From positions 62,001 through 126,000 of the forward strand of contig NZ_JBHVRO010000009.1 of the NCBI RefSeq assembly GCF_042885655.1: 64,000 bases of DNA, given 5' to 3'. Of the stretch, positions 43,309-52,159 are shown in pieces; within the stretch, counting starts at the first letter, position 1; every line of letters begins with the position of its first letter. A program made the position numbers and the translations under genes. Under the pieces are notes generated by a model. That model worked only from the letters and a program-made list of their open reading frames with translations. It did not search any database and was not told where the DNA came from. The stretch comes from Psychrobacillus sp042885655 (GTDB lineage Bacteria; Bacillota; Bacilli; Bacillales_A; Planococcaceae).

Positions 43309-44595
43309 TTATCGTACATCATCAAGGGATTTCACCACGGTATGAGCAATTGGTTTCCATTCGACATGCTTAAACAAGGCTACGACAGAAATTGGTATAT
43401 ACGTAAACATAAAAAAAGGAAAAGTTATTGTATAAGCTATTTTTTTCCATCTTGAACAATGAATTTTTTCCCATTCCGTTAACGTTGTTATTAAACCAAG
43501 AAGAAAAAGTATTCCATAATACCATCCAAAAGAAAGTAATATTCCAAGAGAAGCTTGAGGCATAATCTCTTCACTACCAAATATTCCTAAAAAAATTGCC
43601 AAGTAAAATAATCCATTAACAATAATAGAAACACTGGAAACGAGAACGGCTGGCATGACCATCATAGTCATATCAAAGCATGAAAACCGGTTACCCTTTC
43701 CTCGAAAAATATTTCTAATTAAGCTCTTTCTATATTTAGAAAAGACCTGATAAAAACCTTTCGCCCAACGTAACCGCTGATTCCATGACTGTGAGAAGGT
43801 GACTGGTTGCTCGTCATAGAATATTGCATTTCTGCAATAGCCAATCTTTTCTCCCTTAATAATTTCAGAAACGGAAAATTCGATGTCTTCCGTAAGTAAA
43901 TGGTGAATCCAACCTCCATTGTCTTTGATTAAATCTGCTTGTACTAGAAATCCTGTTCCAGAAATCGCACAACTAGTGTTTAAAGCCATTCTTGGAAGGT
44001 TAAGATATTCTGCCTCATGTAGAAACCAGAGTGCGTATCCTGCAGATATCCAATTCTGGTCATAATTTTTAGAGTTTCTATAACTGGTGATTATTTTGTA
44101 TCCTTGATTAAATGTTTTGTTCAACTCCGCTATATAATTTTCATCAAGGAGATTATCTGCGTCAAACACAATATATCCATCATGATTTCTGGAGGAGTAT
44201 TCACTTCCAATTATTTTAAGGATAAAGTCAAGGGCATATCCCTTTCCAATCTGAATCTTATTGAAACGCTCTCTGACGATAGCTCCAGCGTCCTCTGCAA
44301 CTTGGGCTGTATTGTCGGTACAGTTATCCGCTACAACAAAGATATCTATCAATTCCTTGGGATACTTTTGATTTTTTATGCTTTTAATAAGTTGTTCAAT
44401 GACTAGCTCTTCATTTCGTGCTGGGATAATTACTGCATATTTATGATAATGAACCTTTTGAATTTCAGAGTTCTTATTCTGTTTCGCCTTAAATGCCACA
44501 AACATATAAAATATCTGATAAGAATACATAAACGTAAAAAATAAGAACATAAAAAAATTAAAATATCTAATATAAATTAAAAAAATCGAGTCCAA
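43309..44595 (-). CDS. Membrane family 2 glycosyltransferase
   Basis: A 428-residue processive-type GT2. One N-terminal membrane helix, catalytic domain with VVADNCTDNTAQ, FDADNLLDENY (DxD), LTEDIEFS (acid) and QRLRWAKG (Q/RxxRW), and three or four C-terminal membrane helices. This is the architecture of poly-N-acetylglucosamine and hyaluronan/cellulose synthases. TTG start follows GGGGGTATCAG. No companion export genes adjacent, so the polymer is unknown. Confidence 0.88.
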   Translation of the reverse strand: MDSIFLIYIRYFNFFMFLFFTFMYSYQIFYMFVAFKAKQNKNSEIQKVHYHKYAVIIPARNEELVIEQLIKSIKNQKYPKELIDIFVVADNCTDNTAQVAEDAGAIVRERFNKIQIGKGYALDFILKIIGSEYSSRNHDGYIVFDADNLLDENYIAELNKTFNQGYKIITSYRNSKNYDQNWISAGYALWFLHEAEYLNLPRMALNTSCAISGTGFLVQADLIKDNGGWIHHLLTEDIEFSVSEIIKGEKIGYCRNAIFYDEQPVTFSQSWNQRLRWAKGFYQVFSKYRKSLIRNIFRGKGNRFSCFDMTMMVMPAVLVSSVSIIVNGLFYLAIFLGIFGSEEIMPQASLGILLSFGWYYGILFLLGLITTLTEWEKIHCSRWKKIAYTITFPFFMFTYIPISVVALFKHVEWKPIAHTVVKSLDDVR

Positions 44596-45277
44596 ACTGA
44601 TACCCCCACGATGGTAAAATATTTTTCAACATTGTAGTAATTATGTCGAATAAAATATCTTAACACCCAAATTATGTAGCTGACTCTTACGGATTCTAAG
44701 TACATTACGTTGATTTGACACGTTATTTTTGTCATGATTTTTATTATGCCCTGAAAGATTAAGGATATTACAAATATTAAAGTCCTTATTTAAAGCAATA
44801 TTTAGTGCAAACAAAGTATTAAGCACTTAAAAATAGTTCTACTGTACAGACATTCTTATTAATATCTCGTTTTTTGTCAGATAATAAATTAAAATTTTTT
44901 TTTAAAACTTATTTATTTGACGCTTCTTTTTACAATACAAAAAGAAATAACCGTCCCCTCAGAATTAGGTTTGACGGTTATTTCTGCTCTTAGGTAAATC
45001 ATTCTTTCTGCAGTTACAAGATGAAAGCGAGATAAAGGTATACAATTGCATTTAATTCATTACATACTTTTGGAGAGGAAAATAGATGAAGTGGTTTATC
45101 TAGTAGAAACTAAGAATATTTTCTTGAGTGCATTGGACGAAAAGAGGAAATAAAAAAAACAGCTACAATGATTCGGAAATCGTTGTAGCTACACTTGGTT
45201 ATGTCCAATAGGATAAAAAATCGTATATTTCTTTTTAATACAGAATTAAAGATTTTTTTGCATCTTATAAAATAGCT
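44596..45277. other. Gene-poor gap with two terminator-like hairpins
   Basis: AT-rich sequence. GAAATAACCGTC / GACGGTTATTTC (44944-44984) is a strong stem with no gene attached. AGCTACAATGAT / ATCGTTGTAGCT (45163-45192), with a minus-strand T-run, ends the zinc-ribbon gene. A 61-codon minus frame at 44641-44826 lacks a ribosome site. A five-codon frame near 45086 follows GGAGAGG. Confidence 0.6.
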
Positions 45278-45541
45278 TTAGTTTTTCCATCTCTCTAATT
45301 TATGAATATTTCTCGTAAAAATTTTTGCTACAAACTTAGGAAATTTCATCTCTACCATTTTATCCATTACTGTTTCTTTCATCCCATCTACTGTAATGTT
45401 TGGTAACGTGAAGGCTCCATTTTCATAACAGTGACTGCAGTACATATTACTTCTTTGTCCATTCGCTTCAGTTCCTCCACCATTTTCATCACTTTTTAAT
45501 GGCATTCCGCAACTTTGACAGTTTTTATAGTTATTTTGCAT
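45278..45541 (-). CDS. Zinc-ribbon domain protein
   Basis: 87 residues. The N-terminal half holds two CxxC knuckles, CQSCGMPL and CSHCYENGAF, typical of the putative zinc ribbon family PF12674; the C-terminal half is a helical tail (KETVMDKMVEMKFPKFVAKI). Function unknown, perhaps adaptor or regulator. GGGGGATG before the start. Confidence 0.85.
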   Translation of the reverse strand: MQNNYKNCQSCGMPLKSDENGGGTEANGQRSNMYCSHCYENGAFTLPNITVDGMKETVMDKMVEMKFPKFVAKIFTRNIHKLERWKN

Positions 45542-45682
45542 TGTACATCCCCCTTATTATTTTGCTTTTCTCTTTTTATCATTTGATTGGATATTATTTA
45601 ATTCGCTTTAATGTACATTTTTCCCTCTTTATTATTCCTAACTCCTGTCAGACATAAGTGGGCATTATTTGACGAAGTAAAA

Positions 45683-45710
45683 AGCGGCCGAAAGTGTGGC
45701 TTCAGCCGCT
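45683..45710 (-). terminator. Terminator of the 304-residue lipoprotein gene
   Basis: AGCGGC / GCCGCT with inner GAA/TTC, followed by TTTTTA on the minus strand. Confidence 0.7.
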
Positions 45711-45769
45711 AGTTGCATTTTTAATAACTAGAATTTTTTAGAGTAGTTTCCATTTCCGCGTTCTTTCTT

Positions 45770-46684
45770 TTATACACCGCCTACCTCTAACGGTTTTCCT
45801 TCTATAATCTTTTCAACTTCTTCATAACCTGTTGGAAATGCGAAGTTGTAGCGGGCAGGTAATGCAAAAACGTATTTTTCATTGCGGTTTAACTCGGATG
45901 GTCCAATAGGTGCCGCTCCTATATGGAATTTCTCCTGCTGCAGTAAATTCCATTGCTCTATTGTGAAAATCATAATCGGAATATCTTGACGTGGGTTTTC
46001 CAAAGTCCACTCAGGATGTCGGAGTGAAATTATTGGCCCTGTCTCTACAACTTTTTCACCTTCGGATGTAGAAATAGCTAGTCCTTCCCATTTATCCGTG
46101 ACAATCGAATAATTTTCCCAGGTCTTCGGTAATTTAAATATAAAACCATATTCATTGTTTTTATAAGTTATGGAATCACTTTGTTCTTCCTTACCGAGAG
46201 TAACCTCATTAATAAGCCATTGGTCTCTTACTTTTTCGACTACGAGTTTAATAGGAATTTTACTAACGACTTCATCTATATTTGCTATTTCAATTATTTC
46301 ACCGCTGAGTGTATATGCATGCTCAGATTTTTTTTCCTTAGTTATTATGTCAATTCGATCTGGCCACGGACTGGAAGATAATCTTCCTGGGGCTTTGATT
46401 GGATCAGTCAACCACTGTTTTATAAGCTCGGGAGAAACGATATCGCCATAATAGTCCTGCATATTCTCTTCTAGTTGTTCTTTCGGACCTAATAAGGACA
46501 CATGTTGAAGGCTTTTTCCGAACTTTTCAACTACACCCAATACCGTCTGTTCCTCGTTCTCACTTGTATTTGTTGTTTCTGACGCAACTTTCTCTTGAGA
46601 TTGTACTTGAAGTGCATTATCTTCATTTGTACATCCAAACAATAAAACGCTCAATAAAAGTATTACACCAAATATTTCTTTCAT
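45770..46684 (-). CDS. Lipoprotein, unknown function
   Basis: About 304 residues. ATG at 46684 behind GGGAGGGGAAG. Lipobox LLLFGC at about residue 18. After a Ser/Thr/Glu-rich linker come two beta-rich segments: one at about 55-165 resembling an NTF2/DUF4878-like fold by pattern, and one from NEYGFIFKLPKTWENYSIV, the motif of a PsbP/TcpQ-like secreted domain. Not assigned to a named family. Confidence 0.7.
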   Translation of the reverse strand: MKEIFGVILLLSVLLFGCTNEDNALQVQSQEKVASETTNTSENEEQTVLGVVEKFGKSLQHVSLLGPKEQLEENMQDYYGDIVSPELIKQWLTDPIKAPGRLSSSPWPDRIDIITKEKKSEHAYTLSGEIIEIANIDEVVSKIPIKLVVEKVRDQWLINEVTLGKEEQSDSITYKNNEYGFIFKLPKTWENYSIVTDKWEGLAISTSEGEKVVETGPIISLRHPEWTLENPRQDIPIMIFTIEQWNLLQQEKFHIGAAPIGPSELNRNEKYVFALPARYNFAFPTGYEEVEKIIEGKPLEVGGV

Positions 46685-46806
46685 CTTCTTCCCCTCCCGA
46701 AAATAACTGTACATAAATAGACGTCTTCTATTAACATTTCGTTACAATCGGAATCTAACATCTTATTCATTCAGGCTAATTAAAACATGTACTAAATCAC
46801 GCTAAA

Positions 46807-47868
46807 CTATAACGTATTTTCCGTTTCCGCTTCCCATCGTTCAATTTCAGCTCTTACGATTGGTGCCACTTCTGTTCCTAACAGCTCAATAGCTTTTAGC
46901 ACATCCTCATGTGGCATAGAACCAACAGGTACATGGAGCATGAATCGTGTAATGCCAACGTTTTTACGAAGGAAAATAATTTTTTCCGCGACAGTTGCTA
47001 CGTCTCCTACATATAAAGCACCTTCTAAACTACTTGCTTCATCAAACGTTTTACGTGTGTACGGTCCCCAACCACGTTCTTTCCCAAGAACATTCATTAC
47101 TTGTGCAGTAGATGGATAAAATTTATCTTTTGCACTTTCTGTTGTCTCAGCTACAAAACCATGAGAATGAGAAGCTACCTTTAGCTTCGAAATGTCATGA
47201 CCAGCCTGTTTTGCCGCTCGTTTATATAATTCGACGATTGGTGCAAACTGCAATGGACTTCCACCAATAATCGCTAGAACAAGTGGCAAACCAAGAATCC
47301 CCGCGCGCACAGCAGATTGTGGTGTACCACCACTAGCAATCCAGACAGGTATCTGAGTTTGAACAGGTCGAGGATAAACACCTAAGTTATTAATAGATGC
47401 ACGATGTTTACCACTCCATGTCACTTTCTCAGATTCTCTAATTTTCAATAATAAATCTAGTTTTTCATCATAAAGCTCATCATAATCTTGTAAATCATAA
47501 CCAAATAGAGGAAATGATTCAATAAATGAACCTCTTCCTGCCATGATTTCTGCACGTCCATTGGATATTGCGTCAACAGTTGAAAACTCTTGATATAACC
47601 GTACTGGATCGTCTGAAGATAATACGGAAACAGCACTTGTCAGTTTAATTTGTTTTGTCTGTGATGCAGCTGCAGCTAGCAAAACAGCTGGAGCAGAACA
47701 CGCAAAATCTTCACGATGATGCTCTCCTACACCAAAAACATCCAATCCTACTTTATCTGCTAAGACGATTTCCTCCACTACTTCACGTATACGTTCAGCG
47801 TGGCTAATTACTTTACCTGTATGTACATCTGGTGTTGTTTCTACAAATGTTGTTAGTCCAATTTCCAT
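46807..47868 (-). CDS. Luciferase-like (LLM) flavin monooxygenase
   Basis: 353-residue TIM barrel. MEIGLTTFVETTPD start (ATG at 47868, 8 nt from GAGGAGG), FGVGEHHREDFACSAPAVLL and ELMAGRGSFIESFPLFGYD-like central part are typical of LLM-class oxidoreductases with FMNH2 or F420. In Bacillales FMN is expected. A flavin reductase is not adjacent. Substrate unknown. Confidence 0.88.
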   Translation of the reverse strand: MEIGLTTFVETTPDVHTGKVISHAERIREVVEEIVLADKVGLDVFGVGEHHREDFACSAPAVLLAAAASQTKQIKLTSAVSVLSSDDPVRLYQEFSTVDAISNGRAEIMAGRGSFIESFPLFGYDLQDYDELYDEKLDLLLKIRESEKVTWSGKHRASINNLGVYPRPVQTQIPVWIASGGTPQSAVRAGILGLPLVLAIIGGSPLQFAPIVELYKRAAKQAGHDISKLKVASHSHGFVAETTESAKDKFYPSTAQVMNVLGKERGWGPYTRKTFDEASSLEGALYVGDVATVAEKIIFLRKNVGITRFMLHVPVGSMPHEDVLKAIELLGTEVAPIVRAEIERWEAETENTL

Positions 47869-48003
47869 CGTAATTGCCTCCTCTTTTAAAAATGAACTGA
47901 ATTTATCTAGACGTAGTTCATCATACAATTATAAAAAAGGATTCTCAATATTCGTGCTTGTATTGCTTCAAGGATAATCGATACAATACAAAAAAAGCGC
48001 AAA

Positions 48004-48262
48004 AGTCCTTTAAGTGCATCTTGTCTTCACTAATTCTAGAGTGCTCGGGACGAAACATTGGCTACACTATTATCGTTGGAATTGTGTAGCTGGAAGTGAC
48101 TGCGTCACTTCCAGCTACAATTTTTTCGGTAATCTTGTTGCAGATGTTTGTCCGTCGCCCTCTTGAAATATGGATAGACGAGGTACATAAGGTTTGGATA
48201 ATGAAAGAATAAATCCTTTCCTATTCTATTAAAAGCGGACGAAGATACAATTTCGTCCGCTA
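48004..48262 (+). repeat. Structured repeat family A, copy 2
   Basis: About 259 bp: CTTTAAGTGCATCTTGTC start, GGGACGAAACAT facing ATGTTTGTCC, TATCG/CGGTA, and a core hairpin of 16 bp (arm 48085-48100, starting TGTAGCTGGAAG) with a 3-nt loop. It ends with GCGGACGAA / TTCGTCCGC (48235-48260). No coding frame. Lies between the LLM gene and the DUF1456 gene. Confidence 0.85.
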
Positions 48263-48377
48263 CTTTGCTACTTTATTAATCGATACTATCTATTTTCTAT
48301 ATGTCCACTTTTCCTATTAATAAGCATTGGAAAGTCCCAGTTCATTATTTAGGCGAAGCATCTTGACTATCTTATTA

Positions 48378-48490
48378 GCAATGGTGGTTGAAGCGGAAGG
48401 CGGCGACTCTTAGGGGATTAACAAGCAAATCAAGACCTTGAACGGAGCGCAGCGAAACCTACAAAGTGTCCGCCTACAGCGGAAATCAAC
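48378..48490 (+). repeat. GC-rich repeat family B, diverged copy 3
   Basis: AGCAATGG, GCGGAAGGCGGCGACTC and a closing GTCCGCCTACAGCGGAAATCA-like end resemble the borders of the copies at 22.6 and 57.0 kb, while the middle differs (ACGGAGCGCAGCGAAACC). Confidence 0.6.
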
Positions 48491-48529
48491 CTGTTCCTGG
48501 TATAATTCATATACTTATCTTTTCAAAAA

Positions 48530-48556
48530 AGCCCTTTCCGAAGAAAGGGACTTTTA
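48530..48556 (-). terminator. Terminator of DUF1456 gene
   Basis: GCCCTTTC / GAAAGGGAC with a 4-nt loop and six T on the minus strand. Confidence 0.85.
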
Positions 48557-48598
48557 AATCATAATCAGACACTATAAACACATTACTTTATTATATGG

Positions 48599-49105
48599 TT
48601 ATTCTCGATGTTTCACAGCTAAGCCTCTTAAGAATTTACGTGCGAAATTATCACCACATACTTTATAATTTCGATGTCCTTCTTTTCGTAAAATAGCGCC
48701 TAACTCGCCTTTTGATACAGCGATACCACCCTCATCAAGAATATCCAGCATCTCTTCCGTTGTTAATTGTAAGGCTACTTTCAATTTCTTAAGAAGCATA
48801 TTATTAGCACTCTTTTCAGGCGGTTCAGGACTTTCTAGTTGTCCTGGTTTTGGATCTTGTTTACCTCTTTTAAAAGTAATGAAGCCATTTAAAAAGGACT
48901 CTAACATCTTATGATTACATTTTATCTGTTCTTCATTTTCCTCTACATCCACTACATCATCGTACTCATCTTTTGATTTTGTAAGTATTTTTGGCACATC
49001 TTCTTTCGCTACTTCTATCCCGCCAAGTTTAAATATTTCTACCATATCTTTATTTTTTATATCTAAAGCATACCTTAGTCTAATTAATATATCGTTGTTA
49101 TCCAT
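48599..49105 (-). CDS. DUF1456 family protein (YehS-like)
   Basis: 168 residues made of two related halves (NNDILIRLRYALDIKNKDMVEIF and NNMLLKKLKVALQLTTEEMLDIL; only the shared pattern LRxALxxxxxxMxxIxxxGG matters), linked by an acidic/proline-rich spacer. This duplicated helical unit is the DUF1456 family. Function unknown. AGGAGG lies before the ATG. Confidence 0.88.
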   Translation of the reverse strand: MDNNDILIRLRYALDIKNKDMVEIFKLGGIEVAKEDVPKILTKSKDEYDDVVDVEENEEQIKCNHKMLESFLNGFITFKRGKQDPKPGQLESPEPPEKSANNMLLKKLKVALQLTTEEMLDILDEGGIAVSKGELGAILRKEGHRNYKVCGDNFARKFLRGLAVKHRE

Positions 49106-49198
49106 TTATAAACCTCCTAATTATGCTATTTGTATATAGTTCTACGCAGATTATATATTATATCACGTAATGAACTAATAATGCGGCGTTTAGGAAGA

Positions 49199-49249
49199 AA
49201 AGTGCCAGGTTCCAAAACAATTCAGAATTGTTTTAGATCCTGGCACCAT
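49199..49249. repeat. Palindrome with GTGCCAGG ends
   Basis: GTGCCAGGTTCCAAAACAATTC pairs almost perfectly with its facing half (centre near 49224); this is one of the GTGCCAGG-ended elements. It lies 95 bp upstream of the DUF1456 gene. Confidence 0.7.
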
Positions 49250-49365
49250 TATATTAATAATTACGAACTGTATATTCCTTTATTTCTTTTGGGAGTGGGG
49301 AAACATACTGTTCACCGTTCCGACGTTCAACTAGCTCTGCTATGAAAGCCTCATGCATCCTTTAA

Positions 49366-49612
49366 GTGCATTTGGTCTTCACTATTTACAATGTGCTTTG
49401 GACGAAACATTAGCTACACTATTACCGTTAGATTAATGGATCGTGAAGTGACTGAGTCACTTCACGATCCATTTTTTTCGATAATTTTGTGGCGGGTGTT
49501 TGTCCGTCGCCCTCTTGGAATATATAAAGACATGATGCACTTGGTTTGGAATGAGAGATAAGATGCTTTCCTATTCTTTTTTTAAAAAAAGAAGACGAAG
49601 ATGAATTTCGTC
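49366..49612 (+). repeat. Structured repeat family A, copy 3
   Basis: About 247 bp with the same order of blocks as copies 2 and 4. The core hairpin is a perfect 17-bp stem (49436-49452 with 49456-49472) but its outer arm reads ATGGATCGTGAAG instead of TGTAGCTGGAAG, with matching changes on both sides. The distal stem is GACGAA/TTCGTC. No coding frame. Confidence 0.88.
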
Positions 49613-49728
49613 CGCTCAGCGCTTCTTTATCAATAGATGCTTTTTATTTTTTTTAGATTCCACCTACTCTGACCATCTTTTATATACTTTTTCCAAAAAA
49701 GTATTCCCACTTTGCAAACCATAGTTCA

Positions 49729-49929
49729 TCAATGTAAGAAATATTCATAGTAAGCACCTTGAAAGAACAAAAAGATTTCACCTAATACCCCTACACAAAA
49801 AAATAGAAAATAGTAGGTTGCCTTTGTTATTTCTTTACTAAATAGTTCCTTAAAAGCTTGAATAATCAATTGTTCGAATTTAAACCAATTTAGAATCCAG
49901 CCAACAATAAGAAAAGTAATGATTGCCAT
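49729..49929 (-). CDS. 66-residue membrane protein, unknown
   Basis: Two membrane segments (MAIITFLIVGWILNWF and YYFLFFCVGVLGEIFLFF) separated by a charged loop. ATG follows AAAGGA at 9 nt. Not recognised. It sits alone. Confidence 0.6.
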   Translation of the reverse strand: MAIITFLIVGWILNWFKFEQLIIQAFKELFSKEITKATYYFLFFCVGVLGEIFLFFQGAYYEYFLH

Positions 49930-50015
49930 ATTGAATAATCCTTTCTTAATTAAATTTTGTCGATCATACTGGCACCTGTTTCAAGCAACACATCACAAAA
50001 AACAGTTCCATTTTC

Positions 50016-50681
50016 TTAAAGTGACATTGAATGCCCGTGTCTTGCTAAATATTCTTCCTTATCTTTATAATCTGGCATAATACTCCCAACACGTCTCCAA
50101 AATGATCGATCATGATTCATATGAATTAAATGACATAGTTCATGGATTATCACATAATCGATAACTTCAATTGGAGCCATCGCTAGTCGAAAATTAAAGG
50201 TTATCTTTTTATCCGAACTACAACTACCCCACTTGGTTTTAGACTCAACTATTTCAATGATTTTTGGCTTTACTTTCAGTTGTTTTTGATATATTTTTAT
50301 CCGTTCTTCTACAATTTTCTTACAGCTAGTGACATAGAACTTTTTAAGATTTCTTTTAAGTGTATCTTCATTTAACTCACTACTGTCTATTAATTCATGA
50401 AGAAAACACTCTTTCCCAAGGTATAAGAACCTCCCTTGAGTGTGATACTCTCTTGCCTTAGGGGTTTCTCGAGCTACTCCGATTTCCTGAATTTTCTCTA
50501 GTATCCATTTCCCTTTACTTTCTATTGCACTGATAATAATTTCTTTACTTGTGTCTTTGGGAACTTTAACAGTTATGAAACCAAACGAATCTATATGAAT
50601 GGATAGCTTCTTTCTCTTTCCATACTGAACATTAAAATCGATCATTTTATTTCCAATTTCAACTTTCATAACTAACATCAT
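50016..50681 (-). CDS. YgjP-like (M48/DUF45) metallopeptidase
   Basis: 221 residues. Zinc motif HELCHLIHMNHDRSFW (HExxH plus third His) near residue 175 is diagnostic of the YgjP/SprT-like WLM family; the N-terminal half is beta-rich (RKKLSIHIDSFGFITVKVP). Some members act on UTP or as proteases. The start is one of ATG 50681, 50678 or 50669; none has a strong ribosome site. Confidence 0.88.
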   Translation of the reverse strand: MMLVMKVEIGNKMIDFNVQYGKRKKLSIHIDSFGFITVKVPKDTSKEIIISAIESKGKWILEKIQEIGVARETPKAREYHTQGRFLYLGKECFLHELIDSSELNEDTLKRNLKKFYVTSCKKIVEERIKIYQKQLKVKPKIIEIVESKTKWGSCSSDKKITFNFRLAMAPIEVIDYVIIHELCHLIHMNHDRSFWRRVGSIMPDYKDKEEYLARHGHSMSL

Positions 50682-50837
50682 CTTTATACATTTATTTTTA
50701 ACCCCTGTTTTTTAATAAAATCATTCTACTTTTTCAACTTACCTCTGTTTTCTTTTTATTCTTAGACTCTAAATAGAGTGCCTATCAAAAGATTAACACT
50801 TTTTATGTAATTCATTTTTGTTCAAAAAAAACAAAAA

Positions 50838-50882
50838 ATTGCACCCCACCGTATAGTCTATACTAACATTTAGGGTGCAGTT
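50838..50882 (-). terminator. Terminator retained after a decayed gene
   Basis: TGCACCC / GGGTGCA arms with inner TATAGTCTATA palindrome, followed on the minus strand by ATTTTTTG. It sits just past the YgjP-like pseudogene. Confidence 0.7.
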
Positions 50883-50912
50883 CAATCACTCTTTATTTTA
50901 TTTTGTTGATAT

Positions 50913-51140
50913 CTATTGTTTTTCCTTCTTTCTGCCACTCTGTAACTTATCATCTTCAAACGCCACGTAGTCTTTCGTGATATTTATATCGTGAAAAATC
51001 CTTATTGGATAGGTGTTTCCTAAATAAAGAAAACTCTCACCATAAGAAGTTGCCATTTGTCCTCTAATAATTCAATCACACTTTCGTTGTGTGTCCCTTC
51101 GATTTCAACACTTCAATATTTCCATAGTGATTTTTTATAC
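50913..51140 (-). pseudogene. Decayed second YgjP-like gene (N-terminal part)
   Basis: Minus-strand fragments in shifting frames match the N-terminal half of YgjP-like proteins: YGNIEVLKSKG, then GTHNESVIELLEDKWQLL, then ESFLYLGNTYPIRIFHD and ITKDYVAFEDDKL before a stop. They correspond to IDSFGFITVKVPKDTSKE and GRFLYLGKECFLHEL in the intact gene next door. At least two frameshifts and loss of the HExxH half are visible. Sequence is too different to be a recent copy. Confidence 0.75.
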
Positions 51141-51149
51141 TTTAAAATA

Positions 51150-51190
51150 AAAAGACGTAGCCACACCTCCTCGGTGCAGCAACGTCTTTT
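51150..51190. terminator. Terminator of the 62-residue protein gene
   Basis: AAAAGACGT / ACGTCTTTT, with a 23-nt loop containing CACC/GGTG. T-run on both sides. Confidence 0.75.
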
Positions 51191-51197
51191 ATTCTAA

Positions 51198-51386
51198 TCA
51201 TTTATATCCATTCAATAATTGATTTCGACGATTTTCTGCATTCCGTGCTTCAATCTCCTTGGCTATCTGATCCTTCCGTAATTGCCCATTTAAGCGTGGG
51301 TCTTGTAATCGCATTGTACTTAAGCCCGACGTTCCTACTTTTTTACTTACTTTCTTTATTTCACCTTCAAAAAATAACATGTCCAT
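51198..51386 (-). CDS. 62-residue hypothetical protein
   Basis: Soluble, strongly charged C-terminal helix (KDQIAKEIEARNAENRRNQL). Starts at ATG 51386 or 51380, behind AGGAGGGAGGG. Not recognised. Own terminator supports expression. Confidence 0.6.
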   Translation of the reverse strand: MDMLFFEGEIKKVSKKVGTSGLSTMRLQDPRLNGQLRKDQIAKEIEARNAENRRNQLLNGYK

Positions 51387-51419
51387 CCCTCCCTCCTATA
51401 AATTAATCAAAGAAGATAA

Positions 51420-51545
51420 TTAATACAATCCTTCCCCTCTCTCTAAAATACGCAAACATCTAGGACATACGAAGGGTTTGCGCACAGGAAATAGGAATTT
51501 TGTTAGACATGCAATGCAAATAAAAATTGAGTAAGTGAATAGAAA
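51420..51545 (-). pseudogene. Zinc-knuckle peptide remnant
   Basis: The minus strand encodes FICIACLTKFLFPVRKPF followed by VCPRCLRILERGEGLY and a stop: two CxxC knuckles 14 residues apart. The frame is closed upstream by TAA, with no ATG, GTG or TTG in between. Probably the 3' end of a lost zinc-ribbon gene, or one starting at a rare ATT. The remainder of the 51387-51818 gap shows nothing recognisable. Confidence 0.4.
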
Positions 51546-51818
51546 GTATTATTTGTAGTTAGTAGATTGTTTCATGAAAAGTTAATATTCCCCTTACAAA
51601 TTGAGATTAATTTTCCGAAATCTCTCTTTCACCAGAACCTACATCACCTGTAAATGATGGAGATCTATTCATTATAATCGCTTAGTCGAGAGCCTTTTGA
51701 ATTTTCAGCTGTTACGGGGTTCATTTTTGAAATTAAGAGCAGTAAAAATCACTTGTGCGAGGGGTTCTAGGTCAGCACCACAAACCGGCAGTAGTAGGAA
51801 ATAAATTTAAAGGAGAAA

Positions 51819-51971
51819 ATGAATCTTGTTGAAGTGAGGGAATGTTATCTTTTCAAACAAAAAACAGAAAATAGCTTAATTATTTTCCTTCTTAAAAAGC
51901 TAGTAACCCTATACGTGTTTGCAGGCATTTTTTATTGGTGGTTTAGCACTCAGATGAATATAAATAAATAA
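51819..51971 (+). CDS. 50-residue membrane protein, unknown
   Basis: ATG follows AAAGGAGAAA and a strong terminator follows the stop, so this is very likely a real gene. MNLVEVRECYLFKQKTENSL is followed by one long hydrophobic helix (IIFLLKKLVTLYVFAGIFYWWF) interrupted by two lysines. Not recognised. Confidence 0.65.
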   Translation: MNLVEVRECYLFKQKTENSLIIFLLKKLVTLYVFAGIFYWWFSTQMNINK

Positions 51972-51993
51972 TCGGAGCTAAGCTTGAACAACA

Positions 51994-52037
51994 AGAAAAA
52001 GAACAAATTCCATCATCGGGAATTCGTTCTTTTTTAT
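51994..52037 (+). terminator. Terminator of the 50-residue gene
   Basis: AAGAACAAATTCC / GGAATTCGTTCTT with one mismatch, then T-run. Confidence 0.85.
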
Positions 52038-52159
52038 TATACTAATTCTTACCACGCGACAGCTTCTCCAGGGCAATCATTAGATATAGTAGAGTCCCTA
52101 TTCTTTTGCTCATAAAACTTAAGATATTTATTGCAGTTATTTCAGTCTACTGTCCGGCA

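Noticed and set aside
44641..44826. 61-codon leftward frame
   Set aside because: AT-rich low-complexity codons (many Asn/Ile), no ribosome site, no conservation clue.
45120..45192. A fifth family A repeat copy
   Set aside because: Only GAGTGCATTGGACGAAA is shared; the core hairpin arms are absent and the nearby stem is explained as a terminator.
49130..49345. 71-codon rightward frame
   Set aside because: It reads through a palindromic GTGCCAGG repeat; no ribosome site.
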